The notes: generated from the letters alone by a model not told the origin. A DNA stretch of 42,463 bases from Clostridium fallax (GCF_900129365.1 NZ_FQVM01000021.1:1-42463); one strand, 5' to 3'. Counted from the first letter of the stretch, positions 8,907 through 17,329 are shown. Made by a program: numbers and translations.

Positions 8907-9245
8907 TTGGAAAACTACTTAGGTAAAAGAGTTAATGTTATTATTGATAGACCTTTAGGATCTAATCATCCTAAGTATAACCTTATATATACTTTAAATT
9001 ATGGATATATTCCTAATACTATTTCTGGTGATGGAAAGGAATTTGATTGTTATATTATAGGAGAATTTGAACCTCTTAAAAAATATGAAGGATATGTTGT
9101 AGCTATAATAAAAAGAGAAAATGATGTTGAAGATAAGCTAGTTGTTTGCAGAGAATTTAATAAGTATAATAAAGATCAAATTAAATCATTAGTAGAATTT
9201 CAAGAGAGATTTTTTAAATCTCAAGTAGTAACCATGATTAAATAG
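8907..9245 (+). CDS. Compact inorganic pyrophosphatase-like protein
   Basis: A 112-residue protein similar to family I soluble pyrophosphatases but far shorter than their usual 160-180 residues. Family landmarks visible are LNYGYIPNTISGDGKEFDCY (metal-binding Asp pair) and NDVEDKLVV, matching the D...DK active-site segment. The early Lys/Glu/Arg substrate-binding segment is weak and the C-terminal part is missing. The start is TTG 8907 behind GAGAGAAGATGAG. It could be a small active paralogue or a non-catalytic relative. Clostridia usually carry another pyrophosphatase elsewhere. Confidence 0.65.
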   Translation: MENYLGKRVNVIIDRPLGSNHPKYNLIYTLNYGYIPNTISGDGKEFDCYIIGEFEPLKKYEGYVVAIIKRENDVEDKLVVCREFNKYNKDQIKSLVEFQERFFKSQVVTMIK

Positions 9246-9395
9246 AAGATTATTAATGTAATATGATAATAAATAATAAAATTTCAAATAATATATGAAT
9301 AATTATATTTGTATATTATTTATGATTTTAATTTGACTATGTGTTATATTTTTGCTTAATAATATATAATAAAGAATTAATGAGGAGATATTTAA

Positions 9396-9605
9396 ATGGA
9401 GAAAAAAAAGTATGTATGTTGTAAATGTGGATATACTGAGTATGAAAGTGACCAGTTTCAAGCTACAGGAGGAAACTTTGCAAAGATATTTGATATTCAA
9501 AATAAAAAATTTATTACAATTAGTTGTAAAAGATGTGGATATACAGAGTTATATAAATCTGAAACTACAGATGGATGGAATATATTAGACTTTTTAATGT
9601 CATAG
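9396..9605 (+). CDS. Small zinc-ribbon protein
   Basis: A 69-residue protein with two knuckles, CCKCGYTEY near residues 8-16 and SCKRCGYTELY near residues 47-57, which together form a four-Cys zinc ribbon. This is the pattern of the small Zn-ribbon family annotated as nucleic-acid-binding (DUF2082-like). A good GAGGAGAT ribosome binding site precedes ATG 9396. It is likely cytosolic; the partner is unknown. Confidence 0.7.
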   Translation: MEKKKYVCCKCGYTEYESDQFQATGGNFAKIFDIQNKKFITISCKRCGYTELYKSETTDGWNILDFLMS

Positions 9606-9660
9606 TATTTAAAATTTATTATGTGCTTTAAAATTATATAAATTTATATAAATACTAAGA

Positions 9661-9704
9661 AAAAGCTTAAAGGAAATTTAATATTAAATTTCCTTTAAGC
9701 TTTT
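9661..9704. terminator. Bidirectional terminator between convergent genes
   Basis: A perfect 20-bp stem (AAAAGCTTAAAGGAAATTTA with its complement) and a 4-nt loop, with A-run and T-run on opposite sides. It serves the zinc-ribbon gene on the plus strand and the HsmA-like gene on the minus strand. Confidence 0.9.
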
Positions 9705-9720
9705 ATGTAATATTTTAAGT

Positions 9721-10119
9721 TTAGCTAGTCATTCCTATGTACATACCTACAAAATAAGGGATTAACCAAATAACCCAAACTAACATACTAAATTTATGGA
9801 AAGCTGCTTTTGCTTTTTCACTACCTTTATTAAGAACCCAAGTTGCCCAAACAGCATGAAATAACATTAAAATTATTGCAAGCATACCTGTAGTTTGGTG
9901 AATTAATAATTGAGTTGAAGATATAGTTTTATCTGTACCAGAAGCAACTATTCTACTCATTGTAAAAGTTCCTAAAGTATCACAAATTAAACCACACCAA
10001 AAAATAATTACATGTTTTTTCTTTAAGATTTTTGCTCTATGCTCTCCCCATACACCTATAGTATAAAAAATTAAAGCTAGGGTTATAAATATAATAGCTG
10101 GAATTAATAATTTTGGCAC
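9721..10119 (-). CDS. HsmA-family (TIGR03987-like) membrane protein
   Basis: About 132 residues with four predicted membrane helices. Notable pieces are TIGVWGEHRAKILKKKHVI, FWCGLICDTLGTFTMSR, LIHQTTGMLAIILMLFHAVWA and the ending FVGMYIGM, which resemble the TIGR03987/HsmA family. Conserved His residues inside helices (LIHQ, LFHA) suggest metal or haem contact, but this is inference. An ATG exists at 10128, but AAGGAG (10129-10134) abuts it with no spacer. GTG at 10119 has a 9-nt spacer and is the better start. Confidence 0.75.
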   Translation of the reverse strand: MPKLLIPAIIFITLALIFYTIGVWGEHRAKILKKKHVIIFWCGLICDTLGTFTMSRIVASGTDKTISSTQLLIHQTTGMLAIILMLFHAVWATWVLNKGSEKAKAAFHKFSMLVWVIWLIPYFVGMYIGMTS

Positions 10120-10134
10120 AGTAATCATCTCCTT

Positions 10135-10641
10135 AATTTTTTATAATTATTCTTATACTCTTAATAAGCTATCTACTATACCAGTTATATTGATTTTTAT
10201 TATATGTTTCTTTTGTTTTATAGAAAATCAATAAGAATTTAAATAGATTATTTTTTATTTTGAGTAAGAATTGCTTTTTTAGATTTTTAATTTCTTAAAT
10301 ATTAAATTAATTAGTATACTAACTATTTAAGATGATAATACTATTTTAAAAATCTTACAATGACTATACTGTTAATTAATAATGAATAAATATTAATATA
10401 TTAAAATATAAATTACAATAATTATAATAAACTTAAAAAAATAAAAATAAATATAAGAAAAAATTATTAATTATTAACTATAATTATTTTTATACGAACA
10501 AATTAATATTAATTATGAACTAAGATTAAAAATATTTGTAAATCAAAATTATATTTGTAAATAATTTATTTTTATTTGTTAATTTAATATTGTAGTTAAA
10601 TATTTGATTTTTTATAAAATAATAAATACAATATTAAAATG
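10135..10641. other. Long AT-rich gene-free stretch
   Basis: About 500 bases between the HsmA-like gene and the queT promoter. It is extremely AT-rich with stops in all frames and no RNA gene, repeat family or operator that I could support. Confidence 0.6.
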
Positions 10642-10670
10642 TTGATTTATATATAATTATAAATTATAAT
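10642..10670 (+). promoter_or_regulatory. Sigma-A promoter of the preQ1-queT unit
   Basis: TTGATT (10642-10647) and TATAAT (10665-10670) are separated by exactly 17 bases. Transcription would begin near 10677, shortly before the riboswitch aptamer. Confidence 0.65.
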
Positions 10671-10690
10671 AAAATTTGAAAAACTTAAAA

Positions 10691-10730
10691 AAGACAGTTC
10701 GAAAGCCTCCTGTCTTTAAATAAAACTACG
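10691..10730 (+). promoter_or_regulatory. preQ1-I riboswitch aptamer
   Basis: A small hairpin (AAGACAG with CTGTCTT) has a loop starting TTC and containing GCCTC. It is followed by the A-rich tail TAAATAAAACTACGG. This is the size and layout of the preQ1-I class, with a stem-loop plus 3' tail that folds back as a pseudoknot. The next gene is queT, a typical preQ1-regulated transporter. The match was made by eye against the known class, not by covariance model. Confidence 0.75.
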
Positions 10731-10857
10731 GTAAATTAATTAAAGAATTATTTTAATAGTAATTCTTCTATTTTCTATGCTTACTTTTATCGTAAATAAT
10801 ATAAGTATAGAAATATAAGCTTAATTTTATCGTAGATAATTTCTACGATTTTTTTTA
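10725..10857 (+). terminator. Riboswitch-controlled terminator and competing antiterminator
   Basis: The terminator pairs ATCGTAGA (10829-10836) with TCTACGAT (10842-10849), followed by about eight T. The aptamer tail ACTACGGTAAATTA (10725-10738) is complementary, with a G-U pair, to TAATTTTATCGTAG (10822-10835), which is the left arm of the terminator. Ligand binding would lock the tail in the pseudoknot, free this arm and allow termination. Without preQ1 the antiterminator forms and queT is made. Confidence 0.7.
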
Positions 10858-10901
10858 TTTTACAGGGGATTTTCAAGTTTTATTACTTAAGGAGTGGTTA
10901 A

Positions 10902-11411
10902 ATGAATTTAGACAGAAAAATAATTACAATTGTTAAAATGGCTTTAGTTGCAGCAATATATGTAGTTTTAACTATTGCAATAGCTCCATTATCTTATATG
11001 AATATTCAATGTAGAATTTCAGAGATTATGGTTCTTTTAGCATTTATAAATCCATCATATATAATAGGACTAACTTTAGGTTGCTTTATAGCAAATACTT
11101 TAGGACCTAATGGGCTTACAGATATTATCTTTGGAACTTTAGCAACATTTTTAAGTGTTTCTGCAATAGCTGTAACAGGTAATTTTATTAAAAATAAAGC
11201 TAGAGGTATTTTTATAGCATCTTTATGGCCAACTATTTTTAATGGATTAATAATAGGGACTATGCTTCATTATATACTTAATATTCCTTTGGCATTATCA
11301 ATTTTTCAAGTTGCCATTGGAGAATTTTTTATTGTTACTATTATAGGAGTTCCATTATTTAAGTTTTTTACAAAAAAGTATGGTAAATATTATGACAAAC
11401 TTTCAATATAG
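10902..11411 (+). CDS. queT: QueT-family queuosine-precursor transporter (ECF S component)
   Basis: A 169-residue integral membrane protein with about five or six helices and the QueT signature region ISEIMVLLAFINPSYIIGL and GCFIANTLGPNGLTDIIFG. QueT proteins are substrate-binding S components of energy-coupling factor transporters for preQ1 or related queuosine precursors. They use shared EcfA/A'/T subunits encoded elsewhere. The upstream preQ1 riboswitch supports the assignment. ATG 10902 follows AAGGAGTGG. Confidence 0.9.
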   Translation: MNLDRKIITIVKMALVAAIYVVLTIAIAPLSYMNIQCRISEIMVLLAFINPSYIIGLTLGCFIANTLGPNGLTDIIFGTLATFLSVSAIAVTGNFIKNKARGIFIASLWPTIFNGLIIGTMLHYILNIPLALSIFQVAIGEFFIVTIIGVPLFKFFTKKYGKYYDKLSI

Positions 11412-11471
11412 GATTTTATAATGGAACTTTAATTTTATATTATGGAAAATAATTCAAAGTTAAAGGCGAAG

Positions 11472-11519
11472 AAGAACTTATATAATAGAAATAAAAACTA
11501 TTATATAAGTTCTTTTATT
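11472..11519 (+). terminator. queT terminator
   Basis: A 17-bp perfect stem (AAGAACTTATATAATAG with its complement) and a 9-nt loop followed by TTTATTT. The remainder of the 11412-11760 gap is AT-rich and shows only a ribosome binding site for the next gene. Confidence 0.9.
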
Positions 11520-11760
11520 TATAAAGTTTTAAGTAATTTTTAATAAAATTATAAACAATATTACTAGAAAGTAAATTTAATAATAACATACAGATAATTC
11601 ACAATAATTAGAGAAAATCTATAATACGATATGAAAATATTCTTGATATTAAATGTAATTAAGTAATTGGCTTTAATATGATAAAAATAAAGAGAATTTT
11701 ATTTTTACAGTATAATACTTTAGTGCTATTATTTAGTTAAATTTAAGAGCAGAGGTGATT

Positions 11761-11907
11761 ATGATGAGTGATAAAGGTAATAGAAGGCTTAAGGAAAAAA
11801 CTATAATTTATGAAAAAGATAAAATAGGTGAGATGAGAAAAGAGCAGGAAAAAGAAGCTGAAATCATAAAGGAAAAAGAAAAAATAGGCGAAGGTAAAAG
11901 AAAATAA
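11761..11907 (+). CDS. 48-residue charged hypothetical protein
   Basis: A very short gene starting at ATG 11761 (or the adjacent ATG 11764) behind AGAGGTGAT and ending at TAA 11905-11907. The product is almost all Lys, Glu, Arg and Ile and contains two copies of a KDKIGE / KEKIGE motif (about residues 19-24 and 39-44), suggesting a duplicated amphipathic helix. It lies 58 bases before a second charged hypothetical gene and may be co-transcribed. No family is recognised. Confidence 0.5.
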   Translation: MMSDKGNRRLKEKTIIYEKDKIGEMRKEQEKEAEIIKEKEKIGEGKRK

Positions 11908-11965
11908 AAATAAATTTTATTATAATAAAAATATTAGATTTTTGTTGTGAGAGGAGGATAATATA

Positions 11966-12412
11966 ATGGAATTATATGAAGAAGTTGACATTGAAAAAGT
12001 ACTTACTGGTGAAGATAACTTAGATGATTTTAATAAATTTTTAAAGTTTTATGGAATAGAAGATGGGTTACAAGATATTACCCTAAAACATACAAAAGAT
12101 AGATTAGAGGCTCTTATAGCTATGGCAGAAGAGGGGACTGATCCTAAATTAACTGAGAAAAAATCATTCTTAAAGAGAATGCTAGATAATTTAAAGAATG
12201 ACAGAGATAAAAGAGAAGCTCTTAAAGCATTAAGAAAGATTTATACAGAAGAAGCTACAATGGATAAAATGGACTTAAAAGGATTAGATAAGGAATTAAA
12301 ACATTGTTTAAGAGAATATAAAAAATATGAACATTTCAAAAAACATGAACAAAGAATTGCTGATAAATGGATTAGGGAATTAACAAAAAGAGGCAATAAA
12401 ATAGAAAATTAA
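11966..12412 (+). CDS. Hypothetical helical protein
   Basis: A 148-residue, strongly charged, probably all-helical cytosolic protein with no recognised domain. ATG 11966 has an excellent GAGGAGGAT ribosome binding site. The C-terminal half (ELKHCLREYKKYEHFKKHEQ) looks coiled-coil-like. It sits between two other small lysine-rich genes. Function unknown. Confidence 0.7.
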   Translation: MELYEEVDIEKVLTGEDNLDDFNKFLKFYGIEDGLQDITLKHTKDRLEALIAMAEEGTDPKLTEKKSFLKRMLDNLKNDRDKREALKALRKIYTEEATMDKMDLKGLDKELKHCLREYKKYEHFKKHEQRIADKWIRELTKRGNKIEN

Positions 12413-12501
12413 TAAATATAAGCATTTTAATAAAATAGTTTTTTTACATATAAAAAATAACAAACAAGTTTTTAAGTTAAAGTATTATTAATATTTGAGA
12501 T

Positions 12502-12553
12502 AAAGATAAGGTAAACTATATAAGTAAATTAGGTAGTTTACCTTATCTTTTTA
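12502..12553 (+). terminator. Terminator
   Basis: A 17-bp perfect stem, AAAGATAAGGTAAACTA (12502-12518) with its complement (12534-12550), followed by TTT. It ends the small charged-gene cluster. Confidence 0.9.
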
Positions 12554-12645
12554 TTATATATAAAATAATCAATAATAAAGGAATACATAAAAGCTTACTT
12601 CTTTGCAAAAAATAAATATAAAGTATTTTTAAAGGAGAGCTTAAT

Positions 12646-12828
12646 ATGGATAATAATAAAAATAGGATGAAAGATAAACCTAAAAGTAACGCTGAGCTTA
12701 GAAAAATGAAACCTAAAGAAAATTCTGATTTAGGAATTATTAATGGAGTAAAAATTGGAGCCTATGCTCAAGGAAAAAGATCTGATAGAACTTATGAATG
12801 GAGAAATGAAGGACAGGAATTAAAGTAA
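12646..12828 (+). CDS. Small basic hypothetical protein
   Basis: 60 residues, basic, no membrane segment. ATG 12646 is preceded by AAAGGAGAGC. Residues 28-60 (NSDLGIINGVKIGAYAQGKR, then the aromatic YEWRNEGQ) look more structured than the Lys/Asn-rich start. It has its own terminator. No family recognised. Confidence 0.6.
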   Translation: MDNNKNRMKDKPKSNAELRKMKPKENSDLGIINGVKIGAYAQGKRSDRTYEWRNEGQELK

Positions 12829-12867
12829 TTTTAAAGTATCTATTATTAAATTTAATATATAAATAAT

Positions 12868-12915
12868 TAAGCTTGCAAACAAAATTAAAAATAATATTGT
12901 TGCAAGCTTATTTTT
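12868..12915 (+). terminator. Terminator
   Basis: TAAGCTTGCAA (12868-12878) pairs with TTGCAAGCTTA (12900-12910), followed by TTTTT. It closes the 60-residue gene. Confidence 0.85.
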
Positions 12916-13062
12916 ATGTACATTAATAATAAAAGTATATTTATATTTTAAAATCTTATATAAGTAAATTATTATATATAAAATTAAAAACCTATATATA
13001 GGTTTTGTTGAAAAATATAACAGCAAATAGTAAAATTTTAACTGAGAGGGGAGGCGATTTAA

Positions 13063-13404
13063 TTGAGAAAAACCATATCTTTAATAGGAATATTGTTATT
13101 TATAGTAATTTTAATTCAAAGTTATATGATAGGATTTAACAATGATTTAATAGAAAGTAGAGAAATAGTATCTTACATTGGAATTTTAATATCTATAATT
13201 GTACTTATAGGTAGTATACTACTCTTAATAAAGAATAATATTATTAGTTTAATATTATCCATAATACTTTATGCAATAGGTGGAATAATTGGAATAATAA
13301 ATTCGGAGATATATAGTTATCTAAGAGTTTGGGGAATAATTTTATGTAGCTTTGCTGCAATTCTCGGTTATGATTTAGGTAAAAAAAAGAAAAGAACATA
13401 TTAA
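13063..13404 (+). CDS. Small membrane protein, four predicted helices
   Basis: 113 residues with hydrophobic segments near 5-24, 36-60, 62-84 and 88-105, then a basic GKKKKRTY tail that should be cytoplasmic. The start is TTG 13063 behind the purine-rich GAGAGGGGAGGCGAT. There is no recognised family and no obvious operon partner. Confidence 0.65.
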   Translation: MRKTISLIGILLFIVILIQSYMIGFNNDLIESREIVSYIGILISIIVLIGSILLLIKNNIISLILSIILYAIGGIIGIINSEIYSYLRVWGIILCSFAAILGYDLGKKKKRTY

Positions 13405-13573
13405 TAAATAGTTTTATAAGATTAAAATAGTATAATGATATTAAGTGAATAGGAAAAAGAATATTTAAATAAGATTAAAAAATGTTTGTTATTTATAAAC
13501 TTATATATTGGAATGTTATAGCATTTAATAATAGAATAGTATAAAAGATTATACATAATGAAGGAGAATTTTA

Positions 13574-14080
13574 ATGGAGTTTAGAAAGTCAGTTAAATCA
13601 GATATTAAAGATATTATGAAGATTATAGTTCAAGCTCAATTATATCTTAAAGAACAAGGGGTAGATCAATGGCAAAATAATTATCCTAATGAGGAAGTTA
13701 TAGAAAATGATATATTTAATAAAATCAGCTATGTATTATTAAAGGATAAAAATATAGTAGCCACTGCTGCAATATCTTTTGATGGGGAAAAAACTTACGA
13801 AAACATTTATGATGGTAATTGGATAAGTGATTATGAATATGCTGTTGTTCATAGAATAGCTGTTGATAATAATTATAAAAGATTAGGACTAGCATCTAAA
13901 ATTATGAAAAATGTAGAAAATACTTGTTTGGATAAAGGAATAAGAAGCATTAAGATTGACACCCATGAAGATAACTTATCTATGCAAAATTTTTTAAAGA
14001 ATAATGGGTTTAAGTATTGTGGTGTAATATATTTAGAAGATAAAAGTAAAAGAATAGCTTTTGAAAAAATATTAGATTAA
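13574..14080 (+). CDS. GNAT-family N-acetyltransferase
   Basis: A 168-residue GNAT. The acetyl-CoA binding core is AVHRIAVDNNYKRLGLASKI (about residues 94-113), followed by the SIKIDTHEDN strand and the terminal NNGFKYCGVIYL motif. The early segment EQGVDQWQNNYP is common in clostridial GNATs of this size. A good AAGGAG precedes ATG 13574. The acceptor substrate is not predictable. Confidence 0.85.
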   Translation: MEFRKSVKSDIKDIMKIIVQAQLYLKEQGVDQWQNNYPNEEVIENDIFNKISYVLLKDKNIVATAAISFDGEKTYENIYDGNWISDYEYAVVHRIAVDNNYKRLGLASKIMKNVENTCLDKGIRSIKIDTHEDNLSMQNFLKNNGFKYCGVIYLEDKSKRIAFEKILD

Positions 14081-14125
14081 TTAAAAAACTGTTTATAAAT
14101 AATATATTAAAGAAAAAAGTTAGTT

Positions 14126-14155
14126 AGGAGTTATTTATTTATAACTCTTTTTTTA
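14126..14155 (+). terminator. Terminator of the GNAT gene
   Basis: AGGAGTTAT pairs with ATAACTCTT around a short AT loop, followed by a T-run. It lies just before the next gene's ribosome binding site. Confidence 0.7.
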
Positions 14156-14170
14156 TAGGTGGGAGAGAAT

Positions 14171-15370
14171 ATGAGAGATAATAAATTAAATTTTTATTTT
14201 TTTGGAGAGGTTGGAAAATATGATAAATATAATCCTTCCTATACTCTTAGTATGGATTGGGCACCTGAAATTTTATATATAATTGCAGTAAATAAACCTA
14301 ATTCTATATCTAAATATGAAATAATTAATTCTTTAAAAATTAATGAAAAGGATTTTAATAATGTTATTAAAAATCTTAAGTTAATTAATGCTATAGAAGT
14401 AAACAACAATAAATATAAAATAAAGTTTCCAGTTTTTTTAAAAGAAGACGTTATAAAAATGAAAGAATATTTAATTGGGTTAGGAAAAATAATAGGAGAT
14501 AAGATTATATCTTTAAGATATTCAATTAGAGATATGCTACTAAATTTGGAGTGCATTAAAAACTTTAGTGAGGAAAGAATACTTTATCATATTGTTTGTG
14601 ATAAGATTTTTGATGATATTGCCTTTGGTTTTTTTGAAGAAAGAAAGCTATTTTGTACATCTAAAATTCAACCAGGTAATAGAAATTATATTATAGTAGC
14701 CTATGAAGATAATGAAGAAATAGAAATATATAGTAATAAGTTATTATGTAGTAGCAATAATTATAAAACAACAAATGTTACTTTTAATAGCTTTGGGGAT
14801 TCAAATGGGTATAGAAAAGATATGTATAGATTCTTTAATCTTATGGAGAAAAATGCTGTTAGGGGCACTCCTTTTGAAAAATTAAATTTAGATTATATTA
14901 ATATTTTAAATAATATGAATAAAGAGATAACAAGAAACTGTGGAATTTTAGTTAGTAATATAATAAAAAGAAACATAAAATATAATCATTTAACAAATAA
15001 AGAAAAAGCCTTAATTAAATTTTTAGAAGAGCTTCAATATGTTAATATAAATAATTTAGATAATTCTATAAAAATTAAAGTACCAGTGTTTTACAAAAAT
15101 GATCAAATAATTATTAAAGAAATAGCAAATCTTATACTTTCAAATATATTTTCTATAGTAAAAGAATCTTTTAAAAATCTAAAAGATAATCAGGTTGATT
15201 TAACATCAATTAAACATGGAGTTAATATAAAGGAGGTAGGAAATGAACTATGGCATCAAATCTTTGGCTTTACTAGTGAATATTTAGCTAAGAAAGGATT
15301 TATTATATCACCTAATAATATAAAAGGGGAAGGAAGATACGAAAGAAGTGTTATTTTAGAAGATTATTAA
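14171..15370 (+). CDS. Two-module winged-helix-like hypothetical protein
   Basis: A 399-residue protein. The N-terminal part (about residues 17-90) reads as a winged helix (PEILYIIAVNKPNSISKYEI, then a wing ending KIKFPVFLKED). The same ending recurs near residue 300 as KIKVPVFYKNDQ, after a second helical segment (TNKEKALIKFLEELQYVNIN), so the protein seems built from two related modules. GTG 14159 lies within the ribosome binding site GTGGGAGAG, so ATG 14171 is preferred. A DNA-binding or regulatory role is plausible, but no family is recognised. Confidence 0.6.
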   Translation: MRDNKLNFYFFGEVGKYDKYNPSYTLSMDWAPEILYIIAVNKPNSISKYEIINSLKINEKDFNNVIKNLKLINAIEVNNNKYKIKFPVFLKEDVIKMKEYLIGLGKIIGDKIISLRYSIRDMLLNLECIKNFSEERILYHIVCDKIFDDIAFGFFEERKLFCTSKIQPGNRNYIIVAYEDNEEIEIYSNKLLCSSNNYKTTNVTFNSFGDSNGYRKDMYRFFNLMEKNAVRGTPFEKLNLDYINILNNMNKEITRNCGILVSNIIKRNIKYNHLTNKEKALIKFLEELQYVNINNLDNSIKIKVPVFYKNDQIIIKEIANLILSNIFSIVKESFKNLKDNQVDLTSIKHGVNIKEVGNELWHQIFGFTSEYLAKKGFIISPNNIKGEGRYERSVILEDY

Positions 15371-15470
15371 TATAAATTTAAACCTTATATTAATTAATAA
15401 AATATAATTTTTATAATATAAATATTGCAATAATTTAAGAAAAAGTTTATATGTTTTGGAGGAAATTTTT

Positions 15471-15680
15471 ATGAATAATAATTTAAGTCAAAATAATAAA
15501 AAAGCTTCTTATAAAAAATCTAATCTTAAAATAGATTACATAATTTGCTTAGCCATGGGAATTTCCTTAGGAGTAATTTATGGAATTAAGTATAATAAAT
15601 TAGCTTTAGCTCTAGGTTTAGGAGTTACTTTTGGTAGCAATATAGGATTAATTTTAAAGGGGATTAATAAGGAGAAATGA
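15471..15680 (+). CDS. Small membrane protein with Gly-rich helices
   Basis: 69 residues: a polar Asn/Lys N-terminus, then two hydrophobic helices (DYIICLAMGISLGVIYGI and ALALGLGVTFGSNIGLIL) with GxxxG-like spacing, and a charged tail. ATG 15471 follows TTTGGAGG; an in-frame TTG at 15456 lies upstream of the ribosome binding site and is unlikely. A membrane protein of unknown role. Confidence 0.6.
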   Translation: MNNNLSQNNKKASYKKSNLKIDYIICLAMGISLGVIYGIKYNKLALALGLGVTFGSNIGLILKGINKEK

Positions 15681-15813
15681 TGTATTAAAAAGGTTTTATA
15701 TAAAAATATAATTATAGTTTTTATTTATATAAAGAAATATAATATTTTATTGCTTATATAATCATCTAAGTTTATAAAATTAAAAAAATGAGTTTTGAAG
15801 TGGGGTGTATTAT

Positions 15814-16428
15814 TTGTCTTTAGGCATAACTATTGATTCAGAGAATATATTATTTGCAATAATTATAATTTGGATTATTACTAGAAGTTACATATTATAT
15901 AGGAGAAAGAAGAGGGGAAAACCATTGCTTTTAGGTAAAGAAGTAATTAATAATTTATTCTATATATATTTACTATTATTAATATATATAACGTTAATTC
16001 CTATTAATATTTATTTTGGTGATAAAAGTCAATTTATTAACAATACATCTTTAACGAGAAGGCTAGGAATAAATTTAATTCCCTTTTATGATTATTATTC
16101 TTCAGTTAAAGCTTTTGGTATTGAAACTATAAATATTTATTTTATTAGGAGTATTATAGGAAATATTTTATTATTGATTCCTTTTACACTATATCTTTGT
16201 TCTTATGTAAGTAAAATAAGAACTATTAAAAATACTTTATTGGTTTCATTTATCATTTCTTTATCTATAGAATTATTACAATTAGTTGAAAACTATTTAA
16301 ATAAATCTCCTTATAGGACTGTAAATGTAGATGATCTTATTTTAAACACTTTAGGTGGAATATTAGGGTATTTTACTTTTAAAGTTTTATATAAAACAAA
16401 GTTAAAAGCTATATTAAATATTACATAG
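15814..16428 (+). CDS. VanZ-like membrane protein
   Basis: About 204 residues with five or six hydrophobic helices and the VanZ-family landmarks LGINLIPF (middle), IGNILLLIPFTLYL, SLSIELLQL and RTVNVDDLILNTLGGILGY. GGGGTG (15802-15807) is the ribosome binding site, so TTG 15814 is preferred over GTG 15805. VanZ itself confers low-level teicoplanin resistance, but most family members have no known role, and no glycopeptide cluster lies nearby. Confidence 0.8.
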   Translation: MSLGITIDSENILFAIIIIWIITRSYILYRRKKRGKPLLLGKEVINNLFYIYLLLLIYITLIPINIYFGDKSQFINNTSLTRRLGINLIPFYDYYSSVKAFGIETINIYFIRSIIGNILLLIPFTLYLCSYVSKIRTIKNTLLVSFIISLSIELLQLVENYLNKSPYRTVNVDDLILNTLGGILGYFTFKVLYKTKLKAILNIT

Positions 16429-16560
16429 ATATAAAAATACATATAGAATGTTATTCATATTATTCTTGTTATAATGATTAAGATTGCCTAAAAATCTTAA
16501 TAGTATTACGATTAAAAGTGCTAATAAAAAACATATTAATTTTAATTGAAAAGAATTCAT
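16414..16560 (-). CDS. Possible 48-residue membrane peptide
   Basis: A minus-strand frame of 48 codons whose N-terminus is one hydrophobic helix (LKLICFLLALLIVILLRFLG) followed by an Asn-rich tail. GAAAGG lies about 11 nt upstream of the ATG. It overlaps the end of the VanZ gene by 15 bases on the opposite strand. Composition and ribosome binding site are compatible with a real small membrane protein, but AT-rich sequence can give such frames by chance. Confidence 0.3.
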   Translation of the reverse strand: MNSFQLKLICFLLALLIVILLRFLGNLNHYNKNNMNNILYVFLYLCNI

Positions 16561-16731
16561 TATAAATAATTACCTTTCTTTTAAATTTTCATAAATTAAA
16601 TAGCTATTAATCTAGTAATTATCTCGGTGAAGTACAATTATTGAATATCCTTAAATGTCTTTTTTATATATAACTCTACCTTTTATAATTATAGTAAAAT
16701 TTGTTTTTATTATAACATTATAGAAAATAAT

Positions 16732-16813
16732 AACAAGTAAGCATATATTTATAAATATATGCTTACTGTTAAATTATAAAATGCTAGAACTATTAATAGT
16801 TCTAGCATTTTTA
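16732..16813. terminator. Two adjacent terminator hairpins
   Basis: Hairpin one pairs AGTAAGCATATATT with its complement (16735-16767). Hairpin two pairs ATGCTAGAACT (16781-16791) with AGTTCTAGCAT (16798-16808), flanked by A and T runs. They follow the leftward coat genes and act mainly as their terminator. The stretch 16561-16731 shows nothing else. Confidence 0.8.
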
Positions 16814-16825
16814 TTAATATTATAA

Positions 16826-17077
16826 TTATTTATTCATTGTTAATTCTGATTTTAAAGTACTTATTTCAGTTTGAGTTGCTTCTTGAGCAGGTTTATAATA
16901 ACCTTTATCTTTAGCTATATTATATATTCTATATTGACGACTTTCATCTTGGTCTCTCATTAATTGTAATGTTTGACGTAATTCTTCGTTATTTGTTTGA
17001 GCTATCATATTAGCATAGCTTGATAAGCTAGAATTAAGAGTACTTAAATAATCATTTATAATATCTTTTTCTTTCAT
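16826..17077 (-). CDS. Spore coat protein, CotF family
   Basis: 83 residues matching the CotF coat domain: DYLSTLNSSLSSYANMIAQT, then LRQTLQLMRDQDESRQYRIY and the ending KGYYKPAQEATQTEI. CotF-like proteins are structural parts of the endospore coat, made in the mother cell. TAGGAGGAT precedes the ATG. The gene lies 12 bases after a second, shorter coat gene in the same direction, a common clostridial pair. Confidence 0.85.
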   Translation of the reverse strand: MKEKDIINDYLSTLNSSLSSYANMIAQTNNEELRQTLQLMRDQDESRQYRIYNIAKDKGYYKPAQEATQTEISTLKSELTMNK

Positions 17078-17089
17078 TTTAAAATCCTC

Positions 17090-17278
17090 CTATTTTAAAA
17101 ATGTCATTAATTTTTCTTTGCTATTTAGAGCATCTTTAGCATCACATTGTAATATTTGAACTAATTCTTGATCAGTACAATTTTTTGCATAATCATTTAA
17201 CTTATTTGAAATTGTTTCATGAGCACCTATAAGGTGACGTAAATGTTGAAGTTCTAATTCATTTAAATTTTTTGACAT
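17090..17278 (-). CDS. Short CotF-like spore coat protein
   Basis: 62 residues, helical: LNELELQHLRHLIGAHETIS, then ECxxxA-like DCTDQELVQIL-type segment and LNSKEKLMTFL. It resembles the N-terminal helical half of CotF-type coat proteins and is encoded directly before the longer CotF gene. AGGAGTGAT precedes the ATG. It is expected in the mother cell during sporulation; no sigma-E/K promoter could be assigned with confidence. Confidence 0.7.
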   Translation of the reverse strand: MSKNLNELELQHLRHLIGAHETISNKLNDYAKNCTDQELVQILQCDAKDALNSKEKLMTFLK

Positions 17279-17329
17279 AAATAAATCACTCCTAATTTAT
17301 ATTTTAATAATATTGTTACAAAAAGCATA

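Noticed and set aside
12820..13026. 68-residue hydrophobic minus-strand frame
   Set aside because: It spans the terminator hairpin at 12868-12915 and has no ribosome binding site; AT-rich DNA translates as hydrophobic residues by chance.
15805..15813. GTG start for the VanZ gene
   Set aside because: It lies within the GGGGTG ribosome binding site; TTG 15814 has proper spacing.
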